64,000 nt of DNA from positions 3,087,522-3,151,521 of the forward strand of contig NZ_CP024866.1 in the NCBI RefSeq assembly GCF_004136015.1, given 5' to 3'. The DNA comes from Pseudomonas sp. ACM7. GTDB lineage: Bacteria; Pseudomonadota; Gammaproteobacteria; Pseudomonadales; Pseudomonadaceae. Of this stretch, positions 1 to 8,472 are shown piece after piece (position 1 is the stretch's first letter; each line of letters opens with the position of its first letter). Under the pieces are notes generated by a model. That model was not told the origin of the DNA, made no database searches, and was given only the letters and a program-made list of their open reading frames with translations. A program made the position numbers and the translations under genes.

Positions 1-873
1 GTGGCGACCATCAACCTCACCGCTGGCCAGGTCGCTGCCGCCGTGCAGGAAACCCAGGCCACCGCCATGCACCTGGCGCAGGCTTCGGAGCATCAGGCGC
101 AGCAGATTGCCGAAGCCTCCACCGCGATCAATGACATGGCCCAGTCCATCGATCAGGTCTCGGCCAACGCCGCCGAATCGTCGGCGGTGGCCGAACGCTC
201 GGTGGAAATCGCCAACAAGGGCAATGAGGTGGTGCACAACACCATCCACGGCATGGACAATATTCGCGAGCAAATTCAGGACACCGCCAAACGCATCAAG
301 CGCCTCGGCGAGTCCTCTCAGGAAATCGGCGACATTGTCAGCCTGATCGATGACATTGCCGACCAGACCAACATCCTTGCGCTCAACGCGGCGATTCAGG
401 CCTCCATGGCCGGTGATGCCGGGCGCGGTTTTGCGGTGGTCGCCGATGAAGTCCAGCGGCTGGCCGAGCGCTCGTCCGCCGCCACCCGGCAGATCGAAAC
501 CCTGGTGCGGGCGATTCAGACCGACACCAACGAAGCGGTGATTTCCATGGAGCAGACCACCACCGAAGTGGTGCGCGGCGCTCGTCTGGCGCAGGATGCC
601 GGAGTGGCCCTGGAAGAAATCGAAGGCGTGTCGAAGACCCTCGCCGCGTTGATCCAGAGTATTTCCAACGCGGCGCAGCAACAGACGTCTTCGGCCGGTC
701 AGATTTCCCTGACGATGAACGTGATCCAGCAGATCACCACGCTGACCTCGTCCGGCTCCACCGCCACCGCCGAGAGCATTGGCAACCTGGCGAAAATGGC
801 CAGCCAGCTGCGGCGTTCGGTGTCCGGTTTCACCTTGCCGGCCGCCAAGGCGCAGGCTGCGGATAAAGTGTGA
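1..873 (+). CDS. pilJ: PilJ, C-terminal part (type IV pilus chemoreceptor)
   Basis: This is the 3' end of a methyl-accepting chemotaxis protein; the gene enters from upstream and the visible 290 residues are open from base 1. The cytoplasmic signalling hairpin is clear: [18 protein letters not shown] is followed by [18 protein letters not shown] (about residues 121-155), the tip that contacts CheA/CheW-type partners. The [13 protein letters not shown] variant is typical of PilJ rather than of flagellar receptors. PilJ senses surface and pilus state and signals to the ChpA kinase. The next gene is chpA, only 37 bases downstream, which supports the assignment. The methyltransferase gene pilK, which lies between pilJ and chpA in P. 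aeruginosa, is absent. The periplasmic and membrane parts lie outside the window. Confidence 0.93.
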   Translation: MATINLTAGQVAAAVQETQATAMHLAQASEHQAQQIAEASTAINDMAQSIDQVSANAAESSAVAERSVEIANKGNEVVHNTIHGMDNIREQIQDTAKRIKRLGESSQEIGDIVSLIDDIADQTNILALNAAIQASMAGDAGRGFAVVADEVQRLAERSSAATRQIETLVRAIQTDTNEAVISMEQTTTEVVRGARLAQDAGVALEEIEGVSKTLAALIQSISNAAQQQTSSAGQISLTMNVIQQITTLTSSGSTATAESIGNLAKMASQLRRSVSGFTLPAAKAQAADKV

Positions 874-910
874 TGCGCCTTGAGGCGCGCGAATTATGAG
901 TGGAGTGGTT

Positions 911-3900
911 ATGGGTGATCGGCACGACTATGTGGCCCTCGAGTGGGTCAAAGGCGAGATTGCCGAAACGCTGAAAGTGGCTCACCAGGCGATTGAAATG
1001 TTGCTTGATGACCCGCAGGCGACGCACGCCCTCAGTGAATGCCTGGCGTGCATCCATCAGGTTCACGGCAGTTTGCAGATGGTCGAGTTCTACGGCGCAG
1101 CGCTGCTCGCCGAAGAGATGGAACATCTGACCACGGCTTTGCAACAGAACCGCGTCAGTCATCGCGATGAGACGCTCCACCTGTTGCTGCAAGCCCTTGG
1201 GCAGCTGCCGATTTACCTCGACCGGGTGCAAGGTGCGCGCCGCGACCTGCCGCTGGTGGTGCTGCCGCTGATCAACGATCTGCGCAGCGCCCGTGGCGAA
1301 AGCCTGTTGTCGGAAACCAGCCTGTTCAGCCCGCAATTGCCGGACCTGCCGCCCCTGGACGAAGAGTCGCTGGCGCTGCTGGAGCCGGCAGATTTACCGA
1401 ATGTGCTGCGCAAGTTGCGGCAGATGTTGCAGATGGCCCTGGTCGGATTGCTGCGAGAGCAGGATGGCGAAACCAACCTCGATTATCTGACCAGAGTTTT
1501 TACGCGTCTCGAAGGCCTGTGCGGCAATGCGCCCCTGTGCCCGTTGTGGCAAGTGGCCTCGGCGCTGGTCGAAGGTATACGCAGCGGCTCGATTGCTAAC
1601 AGTCCGGCGTTGCGCAGTCTGTTCAAGGAGGCCGACAAAGAACTGAAGCGCCTGCTCGAACAGGGCATGCCCGGAATCAATCAGCCAGCGCCGCTGGAGT
1701 TGCTCAAGAGTTTGCTGTTCTACATTGCCAAGGCCGAACATCCCACCGGGCAGATGCTTACCATGAAAGATCGCTACGGACTGGACGACGCGCTGCCTGA
1801 CAGCGCAATGGTCGACGAAGAGCGCGCACGGCTGGCCGGTCCCGACCGCGATGCCATGCGCTCGGTGTTGGCCGCTTTGTGTGAAGAGCTGGTACGGGTC
1901 AAGGAACGTCTGGACCTGTTCGTGCGCAGTGACCGTCAACACATCTCTGACCTCGAAAGCCTGCTGGCGCCCCTGCGGCAAATCGCCGACACCCTGGCGG
2001 TGCTCGGTTTCGGCCAGCCACGTAAGGTCATCATCGATCAACTGGCGGTGGTGCTGAGCCTGGCCCAGGGCCAGCGTGAGCCCAACGACGCGATCCTGAT
2101 GGACGTCGCCGGTGCCTTGCTCTACGTCGAAGCGACGCTGGCCGGCATGGTCGGCACCGTCGAGCCGGAAAGCCAGGAAGAAAGCCGCCTGCCGACCACC
2201 GACCTGACACAGATCCATCAGATCGTGATCAAGGAAGCGCGCATCTGCCTGCAACAGGCCAAGGACATGATCGTCGACTACATCGACGCCGACTGGGACC
2301 GCCAGCACTTGCAGCCATTGCCGGCCTTGCTGACCCAGGTGCGCGGTGCGCTGGCGATGATTCCGTTGAGCCGTGCGGCGAGCCTGATCGAAACGTGCAA
2401 CCACTTCATCCGCGAGCACCTGCTGCTGGACCCGGATCATCCTGGCTGGCAGGAACTGGACAGCCTGGCCGACGTCATCACCAGCATCGAGTATTACCTG
2501 GAACGCCTCAGCGACGACCCCGAAGCGCCGGGCGAAAAGTTGCTCGACGTCGCGGAAAAAAGCCTGGCCGCGCTCGGCTTTTTCCCCAGCGAGCAGCAGG
2601 TGCCGGTGCTTGAAGATGTGCTCAGCCCGAGTGAAGCGCAGGTCATGCAGGATCTGCAGGAACTGGACGATCCCGAGACCGTCCAGTCACTGGCCGATGT
2701 ATTGGCCAGCCCTGTGTCTTCCGTCAACCCGCCTGCTCTGACCATCCCGGGAAGCCTGTTGCCGCCACCTGCCGGTGAAGAGCCGGTGGACGATGAACTG
2801 CGGGAAGTGTTCCTCGAAGAAACCGATGAAGTCCTGGAAATCCTCCGGGAGTACCTGCCGCGCTGGTCGGCCAATCCCGACGATAAATCAGCTTTGAGTG
2901 AATTGCGTCGGGCCTTTCATACGTTGAAAGGCAGTGGCCGGATGGTCCGCGCTTTGGTCCTGGGCGAACTGGCCTGGGCGGTGGAAAACCTGCTCAACCG
3001 CGTACTGGAACGCAGCGTTCCGCCGGGGCCGGCGGTGCAGCAACTGCTGGGCGATGCGCTGCATCTGCTGCCGGAACTGGTGGCCGATTTTGCGGCCAAT
3101 GCCCAGCGCCAGTGCAACGATGTCGACCAATTGGCCGCACGCGCCCACGCCTTGGCCAAGGGCGATGAATCGATACTCGATGAAGATGCACAAGACGTCG
3201 CAGCCCTCGATCCGCTGCTACTTGAGATCTTCCGCAACGAGGCCGAAACCCATTTGGGCAGCCTCAACCGTTTCCTCGATAAAGCCGCCGAGCACGTGCC
3301 ATTGCAGGCCAGCGACGAGTTGCAGCGGGCGCTGCACACTCTCAAGGGCAGCGCCTCCATGGCTGGCGTATTGCCGATCGCCGAACTGGCAACACCGCTG
3401 GATCATCTGGCCCGGGAGTACAAGGCGCACCTGCTCGCCCTCGACCTGGACGAAGTCGAACTGTTACTCGAAGCCGAAGGACTGTTCCGTCTCGGGTTGC
3501 GACAGCTCAAGACTGATCCACTGGCGGAGATTCCCGGCGCCCCCCCATTGATCGAGCGAACCCAAGCGTTGCTGGCCGAGCGTCTGGAAACGCTCCTGAG
3601 TGCACCGAATACCGGGTTGCGCATCAAGCGTGATCCGCAACTGATCAACAACTTCCTCGCGCAAGGCATGGACATCCTGCTGGACGCCGAAAGCCTGTTG
3701 CAACGCTGGCAGCAACATCCCGGCGAGCGTCAGGAACTTAGCGCATTGCTGGACGAATTGACCACCCTCGGCGAAGGCGCGCACCTGGCTGATTTGCATC
3801 CGGTGGATGAACTCTGCGAAGCCCTGCTCGACCTCTACGGTGCGGTGGAAGAAAGCAGCCTGGCGGTCAGCGAGGCGTTTTTTCACGAGGCGCAAAGTGC

Positions 3901-6817
3901 CCATGAAGCGCTGATCAACATGCTCGACGAACTGGCGGCCGGCCAGGAAGTCAGCCCGCAACCGGAACGCATTCGGGCCTTGCGCGGCTTGCTCGATGAG
4001 AGCCTTGATCCCTCGGCCATGGGCCTGATTCGCAGCGACGGTAGCCGCACCCTGAGCATTAGGGAACTGGGCAGTGCCACCGCCGAACTCGAACAGACCG
4101 CGACCCAGGTTGAGCTGGACGATGAGATCGTTTCGATCTTCCTTGAAGAGGCGATGGATATCCTCGAAAGCGCCGGTCAGGCTTTGCAGCGCTGGCTGAG
4201 CGACCCGGACAACGCCGCGCCGTTGTTGTCGTTGCAGCGAGATTTGCACACCCTCAAGGGTGGTGCGCGGATGGCCGAGGTCGAGCCGGTCGGTGAGCTG
4301 GCCCATGAACTGGAAAGCCTTTACGAAGGTCTGGTGGACCGCCGTTACGCCTACAGCGAAGCCTTGGCGCACTTGCTGCAACACAGTCATGACCGGCTCG
4401 CGCAGCTGCTTGATCAGTTGCAGAACCAGCGTCCATTGGGCGATCCGGGTGAGGTGATCGAGGCCATTCGCGAGTTTCGCCAGGGCAACGCCAGCGCTGT
4501 TGACGTGGTCGAACCGGCACGGGCCGAGGATTCACCGGGGCATGATCCGGAGCTGCTGGAGATCTTCCTCGAGGAAGGTTTCGACATCATCGAAAACTCC
4601 GGCGCGGCGCTGGTGCGTTGGCAGGCCGAGCCGTCGAATCGTCAGGACGTGGAAACCCTGCTGCGTGATTTGCACACCCTCAAGGGTGGCGCGCGGATGG
4701 TGGAAATCGCGCCGATTGGCGACCTCGCCCATGAGCTGGAATTCCTCTACGAAGGCCTGTCCGCTGGCGTACTGCAACCCACCGCCGCGTTGTTCGGCTT
4801 GTTGCAAAGCAGCCACGACCGACTGGCGCAGATGCTCGACGCGACCCGTGCCGGTCAGCCATTGCCGCCCGCCGATCAACTGATCGACGCGATCAAGAAT
4901 TTCAGTCATCCGGCCGTGCCCGAAACACCGGCACCGGTCGCGGTGTCCGCAACGCCGAAAGTCGAGACGCCCGCACTGCAACCCGATGCCGGCGCGGACA
5001 TGGTCAAGGTCTCGGCAGAACTGCTCGACGATCTGGTGAACCTGGCCGGGGAAACGTCGATCTTCCGTGGCCGGATCGAACAACAGGTCAACGATGCACG
5101 CGTGACCCTGAGCGAGATGGAAACCACCATCGAACGCATGCGCGACCAGTTGCGTCGTCTCGATACTGAAACACAAGGGCGGATTCTCAGTCGCCAGCAA
5201 GTCGAAGCCGAACGCCTGGGCTACGAAGAATTCGATCCGCTGGAAATGGACCGCCACTCGCAGTTGCAGCAACTGTCGCGTGCGCTGTTCGAATCCGCCT
5301 CCGACTTGCTCGACCTCAAGGAAACCCTCGACCGACGCAATCAGGACGCGGAAAACCTGCTGCAACAGCAGGGCCGCATCAACACCGAATTGCAGGAAGG
5401 CCTGATGCGCACACGCATGGTGCCGTTCGAACGGATGCTGCCGCGCTTGAAGCGGATCGTCCGTCAGGTCTCCAGCGAACTGGGCAAAGATGTGGAATTC
5501 ATCGTCGGCAATGCCGAAGGCGAGATGGACCGCAATGTCCTCGAACGCATGGCCGCGCCGTTGGAACACATGCTGCGCAACGCCGTGGATCATGGCCTGG
5601 AATCGGCCGAGGTGCGTATCGCGGCGGGTAAACCGGCTCAGGGTCGTATCACCCTCGACCTGTCGCGAGAGGGCGGCGACATCATTTTCGACATCCGCGA
5701 CGACGGTGCCGGCGTGCCGCTGGACGCGGTGCGGCGCAAGGCGATCAAACGCGGGTTGCTGGCCGCGGACAGCGACATCAGCGACCGCGATGTACTGCAA
5801 TTCATCCTGCAACCGGGATTCTCCACCGCCGAGAAAATCACCCAGATTTCCGGGCGTGGCGTCGGCATGGACGTGGTGCATGAAGAGGTCCGGCAGCTCG
5901 GCGGCAGCATGAGCATCGACTCTGTGCCGGGGCAGGGCGTGCACTTCCGGATTCGACTGCCGTTTACCGTGTCGGTCAACCGGGCGCTGATGGTGCAGTG
6001 CTTTGATGATCAGTACGCGATCCCGCTGAACACCATCGACGGCATCGTTCGCGTGCTGCCCAACGAACTTGAAGGGCATTACCGGCTCGATCCGCCGACC
6101 TACAAATACGCAGGGCAACACTATGAGCTGTGCTACCTCGGCGAACTGCTGAAAACCAGCCACCGCCCCAAACTGCTGGGTCAGAGCCTACCGCTGCCGG
6201 TGTTGCTGGTGCAGTGCAACGAGCGGCACATCGCGGTGCAAGTCGACTCCATGGCCGGCACTCGCGAGATCGTGGTCAAAAGCCTCGGCCCGCAATTTGC
6301 GGCGGTGCAGGGTTTGTCCGGGGCCACGATTCTCGGCGATGGGCGGGTGGTGCTGATTCTCGATTTGCTGGCGCCGATCCGCGCGATGCAGGCGCGTGTG
6401 CCGCAGCAGTCAGCGACTCAGGAGGCAGAGGTCGAGCCGCATAAACCGCTGCTGGTGATGGTGGTCGATGATTCGGTCACCGTGCGCAAGGTCACCAGCC
6501 GCCTGCTGGAACGCCACGGCATGAACGTGCTGACCGCCAAGGACGGTGTCGACGCCATGTTGCTGCTCGAAGACCACATGCCTGACCTGATGCTGCTGGA
6601 CATCGAAATGCCGCGCATGGACGGCTTCGAAGTCGCGACCCAGGTACGCGCCGACGAACGTCTGCAGCACCTGCCGATCATCATGATCACCTCCCGCACC
6701 GGACAGAAACACCGCGACCGCGCCATGGCCATCGGCGTCAACGATTACCTCGGCAAGCCGTACCAGGAATCGGTGCTGCTCGAAAGCATCGCCTTGTGGA
6801 GCAAAACCCATGCTTGA
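911..6817 (+). CDS. chpA: ChpA, hybrid chemosensory histidine kinase with several Hpt domains
   Basis: Very large CheA-type kinase of the type IV pilus (twitching) chemosensory system. Four Hpt modules with canonical HTLKG phosphorylation motifs are visible, with histidines near residues 670, 809, 1113 and 1255. They are followed by a CheA-type dimer/ATPase region (NAVDHGLE near 1557, then DDGAG and GRGVGMD), a CheW-like domain, and a C-terminal receiver with its acceptor Asp near 1897 (LMLLDIEMPRMDGFE). The start at 911 is chosen because GGAG lies five bases upstream and the protein then begins MGDRHDYVALEW, as I recall for ChpA; an in-frame ATG at 896 would add five residues. At 1968 residues it is shorter than the P. 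aeruginosa protein (about 2470). The last eight bases overlap chpC. Confidence 0.95.
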   Translation: MGDRHDYVALEWVKGEIAETLKVAHQAIEMLLDDPQATHALSECLACIHQVHGSLQMVEFYGAALLAEEMEHLTTALQQNRVSHRDETLHLLLQALGQLPIYLDRVQGARRDLPLVVLPLINDLRSARGESLLSETSLFSPQLPDLPPLDEESLALLEPADLPNVLRKLRQMLQMALVGLLREQDGETNLDYLTRVFTRLEGLCGNAPLCPLWQVASALVEGIRSGSIANSPALRSLFKEADKELKRLLEQGMPGINQPAPLELLKSLLFYIAKAEHPTGQMLTMKDRYGLDDALPDSAMVDEERARLAGPDRDAMRSVLAALCEELVRVKERLDLFVRSDRQHISDLESLLAPLRQIADTLAVLGFGQPRKVIIDQLAVVLSLAQGQREPNDAILMDVAGALLYVEATLAGMVGTVEPESQEESRLPTTDLTQIHQIVIKEARICLQQAKDMIVDYIDADWDRQHLQPLPALLTQVRGALAMIPLSRAASLIETCNHFIREHLLLDPDHPGWQELDSLADVITSIEYYLERLSDDPEAPGEKLLDVAEKSLAALGFFPSEQQVPVLEDVLSPSEAQVMQDLQELDDPETVQSLADVLASPVSSVNPPALTIPGSLLPPPAGEEPVDDELREVFLEETDEVLEILREYLPRWSANPDDKSALSELRRAFHTLKGSGRMVRALVLGELAWAVENLLNRVLERSVPPGPAVQQLLGDALHLLPELVADFAANAQRQCNDVDQLAARAHALAKGDESILDEDAQDVAALDPLLLEIFRNEAETHLGSLNRFLDKAAEHVPLQASDELQRALHTLKGSASMAGVLPIAELATPLDHLAREYKAHLLALDLDEVELLLEAEGLFRLGLRQLKTDPLAEIPGAPPLIERTQALLAERLETLLSAPNTGLRIKRDPQLINNFLAQGMDILLDAESLLQRWQQHPGERQELSALLDELTTLGEGAHLADLHPVDELCEALLDLYGAVEESSLAVSEAFFHEAQSAHEALINMLDELAAGQEVSPQPERIRALRGLLDESLDPSAMGLIRSDGSRTLSIRELGSATAELEQTATQVELDDEIVSIFLEEAMDILESAGQALQRWLSDPDNAAPLLSLQRDLHTLKGGARMAEVEPVGELAHELESLYEGLVDRRYAYSEALAHLLQHSHDRLAQLLDQLQNQRPLGDPGEVIEAIREFRQGNASAVDVVEPARAEDSPGHDPELLEIFLEEGFDIIENSGAALVRWQAEPSNRQDVETLLRDLHTLKGGARMVEIAPIGDLAHELEFLYEGLSAGVLQPTAALFGLLQSSHDRLAQMLDATRAGQPLPPADQLIDAIKNFSHPAVPETPAPVAVSATPKVETPALQPDAGADMVKVSAELLDDLVNLAGETSIFRGRIEQQVNDARVTLSEMETTIERMRDQLRRLDTETQGRILSRQQVEAERLGYEEFDPLEMDRHSQLQQLSRALFESASDLLDLKETLDRRNQDAENLLQQQGRINTELQEGLMRTRMVPFERMLPRLKRIVRQVSSELGKDVEFIVGNAEGEMDRNVLERMAAPLEHMLRNAVDHGLESAEVRIAAGKPAQGRITLDLSREGGDIIFDIRDDGAGVPLDAVRRKAIKRGLLAADSDISDRDVLQFILQPGFSTAEKITQISGRGVGMDVVHEEVRQLGGSMSIDSVPGQGVHFRIRLPFTVSVNRALMVQCFDDQYAIPLNTIDGIVRVLPNELEGHYRLDPPTYKYAGQHYELCYLGELLKTSHRPKLLGQSLPLPVLLVQCNERHIAVQVDSMAGTREIVVKSLGPQFAAVQGLSGATILGDGRVVLILDLLAPIRAMQARVPQQSATQEAEVEPHKPLLVMVVDDSVTVRKVTSRLLERHGMNVLTAKDGVDAMLLLEDHMPDLMLLDIEMPRMDGFEVATQVRADERLQHLPIIMITSRTGQKHRDRAMAIGVNDYLGKPYQESVLLESIALWSKTHA

Positions 6818-7262
6818 GCACCGCACCAGCAACCTCACCGGCCTGCTGCTGCCCTTGGCCGACCGCAACCTGATTTTGCCCAACGTCGCTGTTGCGGAGC
6901 TTATTGACTACCAACCCAGCGCCTTCGACCTCGACACGCCGCCGTGGTACCTCGGGCGGGTAACGTGGCGGAACCGGCAGATTCCGTTGCTGAGTTTCGA
7001 GTCGGCGTGCGGGCAGAAAATCGTCATCGGCGAGGCGCGGATCGTCATCCTCAATGCGCTCGGTGGGCGGCCCGATTTGAAATTCATCGCCTTGCTGGTG
7101 CAGGGGATTCCGCGGTCTTACAAGCTTGATAGTCAGCTGAGTTATGTGGATGTGCCGTTGTGCTCGCTGGAACAGGCAGCGGTGCAGGTGGGGGAGCAAG
7201 TGGCCAAGGTGCCGGATTTGCTGGCGCTGGAGGAGTTGCTCGTAAGTGCTGGGTTGATCTGA
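6810..7262 (+). CDS. chpC: ChpC, CheW-like adaptor
   Basis: A 150-residue CheW-like protein expected to link pilus chemoreceptors to the ChpA kinase in the cytoplasm. Features seen are LPLADRNLILPNVAVAELI at the N terminus, a WRNRQIPLLSFE strand pair and an ALLVQGIPRSYKL segment, all typical of short CheW folds with no extra domain. The ATG lies inside the 3' end of chpA (8-base overlap), so translation is probably coupled. In P. aeruginosa chpB (a CheB-type methylesterase) separates chpA and chpC; here chpC follows directly. A paired REP element follows the stop codon and the operon appears to end there. Confidence 0.88.
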   Translation: MLEHRTSNLTGLLLPLADRNLILPNVAVAELIDYQPSAFDLDTPPWYLGRVTWRNRQIPLLSFESACGQKIVIGEARIVILNALGGRPDLKFIALLVQGIPRSYKLDSQLSYVDVPLCSLEQAAVQVGEQVAKVPDLLALEELLVSAGLI

Positions 7263-7265
7263 CTG

Positions 7266-7370
7266 GCCTCTTCGCGAGCAAGCCCGCTCCCACAGTTGAT
7301 CGTCGGTGAACACAAAATATGTGTACGACTGGGACCCCTGTGGGAGCGGGCTTGCCCGCGAAGGCGGCCT
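7266..7370. repeat. REPIN, family A (long spacer, subclass 3)
   Basis: Two inverted copies of a REP palindrome with core GTGGGAGCGGGCTTGC face each other across about 42 bases. The right arm reads GCTTGCCCGCG, a one-base variant. The spacer resembles those at 33.7, 34.9 and 58.2 kb (a GTGAACAC half and a GTACGAC half). Confidence 0.9.
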
Positions 7371-7393
7371 TCAATTCACCACAGCCCTGACTG

Positions 7394-7768
7394 CTAAGCG
7401 CTGGCCTGAGCCTTCATCTGCGCCGTCTCATGATGATCCAGCGCCCGCTCCACCAACAACTGCACCCCATCCGCCATGCGGCTGAGCGCCAAGGCTACAG
7501 AACGGCGAGAGCCTTCCACATCGTCCGCCAGATCGGCCGCAATGGCGCTGATGGACAGCAGGTCTTCGGAGGCATTGGCCAGAAGGGCTTCGGTGTCGAT
7601 ATCGGGGGAGACGCTGAAGAGGTGATGTTTGCGGCGCTTGCGCGGTTTTTCATGGGGTGGGAAGTAGTAGGAAAAGACGCGGTCGGCGGCTTCCTTGAGT
7701 TTTTCGGCTTCGAGGGTTGCTTGGGAATCGGTGTCGGATTCCGGCGGATTGGGAGTTGGTTTGAACAT
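7394..7768 (-). CDS. DUF6124-type small protein, function unknown
   Basis: A 124-residue protein beginning MFKPTPNPPE, the opening I associate with the Pseudomonas DUF6124 family. The N-terminal third is proline- and charge-rich with a KPRKRRKHH basic patch (about residues 41-49). The C-terminal half (about 60-120) looks like an amphipathic helix pair rich in Ala, Asp and Leu. There is no signal peptide, membrane segment or catalytic motif. An AGGA ribosome-binding site lies eight bases before the ATG. The transcript would carry the structured leader at 7790-7906, which is shared with the DUF3077-type gene at 53.2-53.5 kb. The cell role is unknown. The leader, small size and acidic C terminus suggest a regulated accessory protein, which is inference only. 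Confidence 0.8.
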   Translation of the reverse strand: MFKPTPNPPESDTDSQATLEAEKLKEAADRVFSYYFPPHEKPRKRRKHHLFSVSPDIDTEALLANASEDLLSISAIAADLADDVEGSRRSVALALSRMADGVQLLVERALDHHETAQMKAQASA

Positions 7769-7789
7769 GGCAGAGATCCTTGTAGTGAT

Positions 7790-7906
7790 GGAGCTGCCAT
7801 TTTTCGTTTTCCAGACGAAAAGGGTGGCAGCTGTACGCGGACTGGAAAAACCGAGAAAGGATCAAACCCGGCAGACCCGAAGGTCTCCCACGCACAGCCG
7901 CCATAA
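7790..7906 (-). promoter_or_regulatory. Structured 5' leader, copy 1 (candidate cis-regulatory RNA)
   Basis: Read on the minus strand, the leader begins TTATGGCGGCTGTGCGTGG. It forms an internal AGACC-UUCG-GGUCU hairpin, and GCUGUGCG then pairs with downstream CGUACAGC. A second small hairpin and a GGCAGCTCC box precede the ribosome-binding site of the DUF6124-type gene. The same order and sequence recur upstream of the gene at 53166-53459. In the long stem a C-G pair here is U-A there, and the tetraloop is UUCG here and UCCG there. An 84-codon reading frame (7904 to 7650, start MAAVRGRPSG) runs through the leader into the gene in another frame and could be a leader peptide. Confidence 0.6.
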
Positions 7907-8132
7907 CTTAGAACTACGGAGCAAAAAAAGCGCCGCATTATGTCATGTGCATTGATCCTGTTCTTCGGGTTTTCCAGACCCGATCGCTGAATTGGCAGCG
8001 ACCCCCAAACGATAAAGATCAACGCAAAACCGCACCAGTCGGCGGGTTCCGGCATTGCTGTAGGCAGCGACGCCAGACTGCGTAGCCTCTCACCGCTCCT
8101 GCGGACAAACTTTTAAACACAAAACCCCAGTC

Positions 8133-8232
8133 TGTCGGACCTTCCGACAAGCCCCCTCGCCACAAAGGTTTCTGCGCCAGGTTGAAGATTCCCAAAAAGG
8201 GAACGATCGGTCCTGTTTTGGGACTGATCGAT
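8133..8232. promoter_or_regulatory. Cluster of inverted repeats upstream of mdcA (candidate operators)
   Basis: The gap 7907-8472 has no convincing gene. It holds three short palindromes: TGTCGGA-CCT-TCCGACA (8133-8149), TTCCC-AAAAA-GGGAA (8189-8203), and GATCGGTCC paired with GGACTGATC (8206-8230, one G-T mismatch). They precede the malonate operon and could be binding sites for MdcR, the LysR-type regulator at the far end of the cluster. A REPIN separates them from mdcA. Their regulatory role is inference. Confidence 0.3.
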
Positions 8233-8273
8233 CATTGCACTCCGGCATTTGAACCGGCGGGGATTGTTCTGGC

Positions 8274-8349
8274 CCCTTCGCGAGCAAGCCAGCTCCCACA
8301 GGGGTATGCATTCCAATGTGGGAGCGGGCTTGCTCGCGAAGAGGCCGGC
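8274..8349. repeat. REPIN, family A (short spacer, subclass 1)
   Basis: Two inverted REP arms separated by about 16 bases that include TATGCATTCCAAT. The spacer matches those at 15.8 and 46.5 kb. The left arm has CCAGCTCCC instead of CCCGCTCCC. Confidence 0.9.
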
Positions 8350-8472
8350 ACAGTCACCACACGTCTTCGCCAACCATTACGGTGACCGTAACGATCCGTC
8401 TTTCTGCTTGATTGATGCCCCCACCCAACGCTCCTAAGGTGACTCCCACGACAGCGAACCCGTGGAGTGGTC

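Noticed and set aside
4532..6163. A 543-codon frame antisense to chpA
   Set aside because: Shadow of the ChpA kinase region, where the sense strand has all catalytic motifs.
8113..8373. Small open frames between the DUF6124-type gene and mdcA
   Set aside because: They are largely translated REP sequence and lack ribosome-binding sites.
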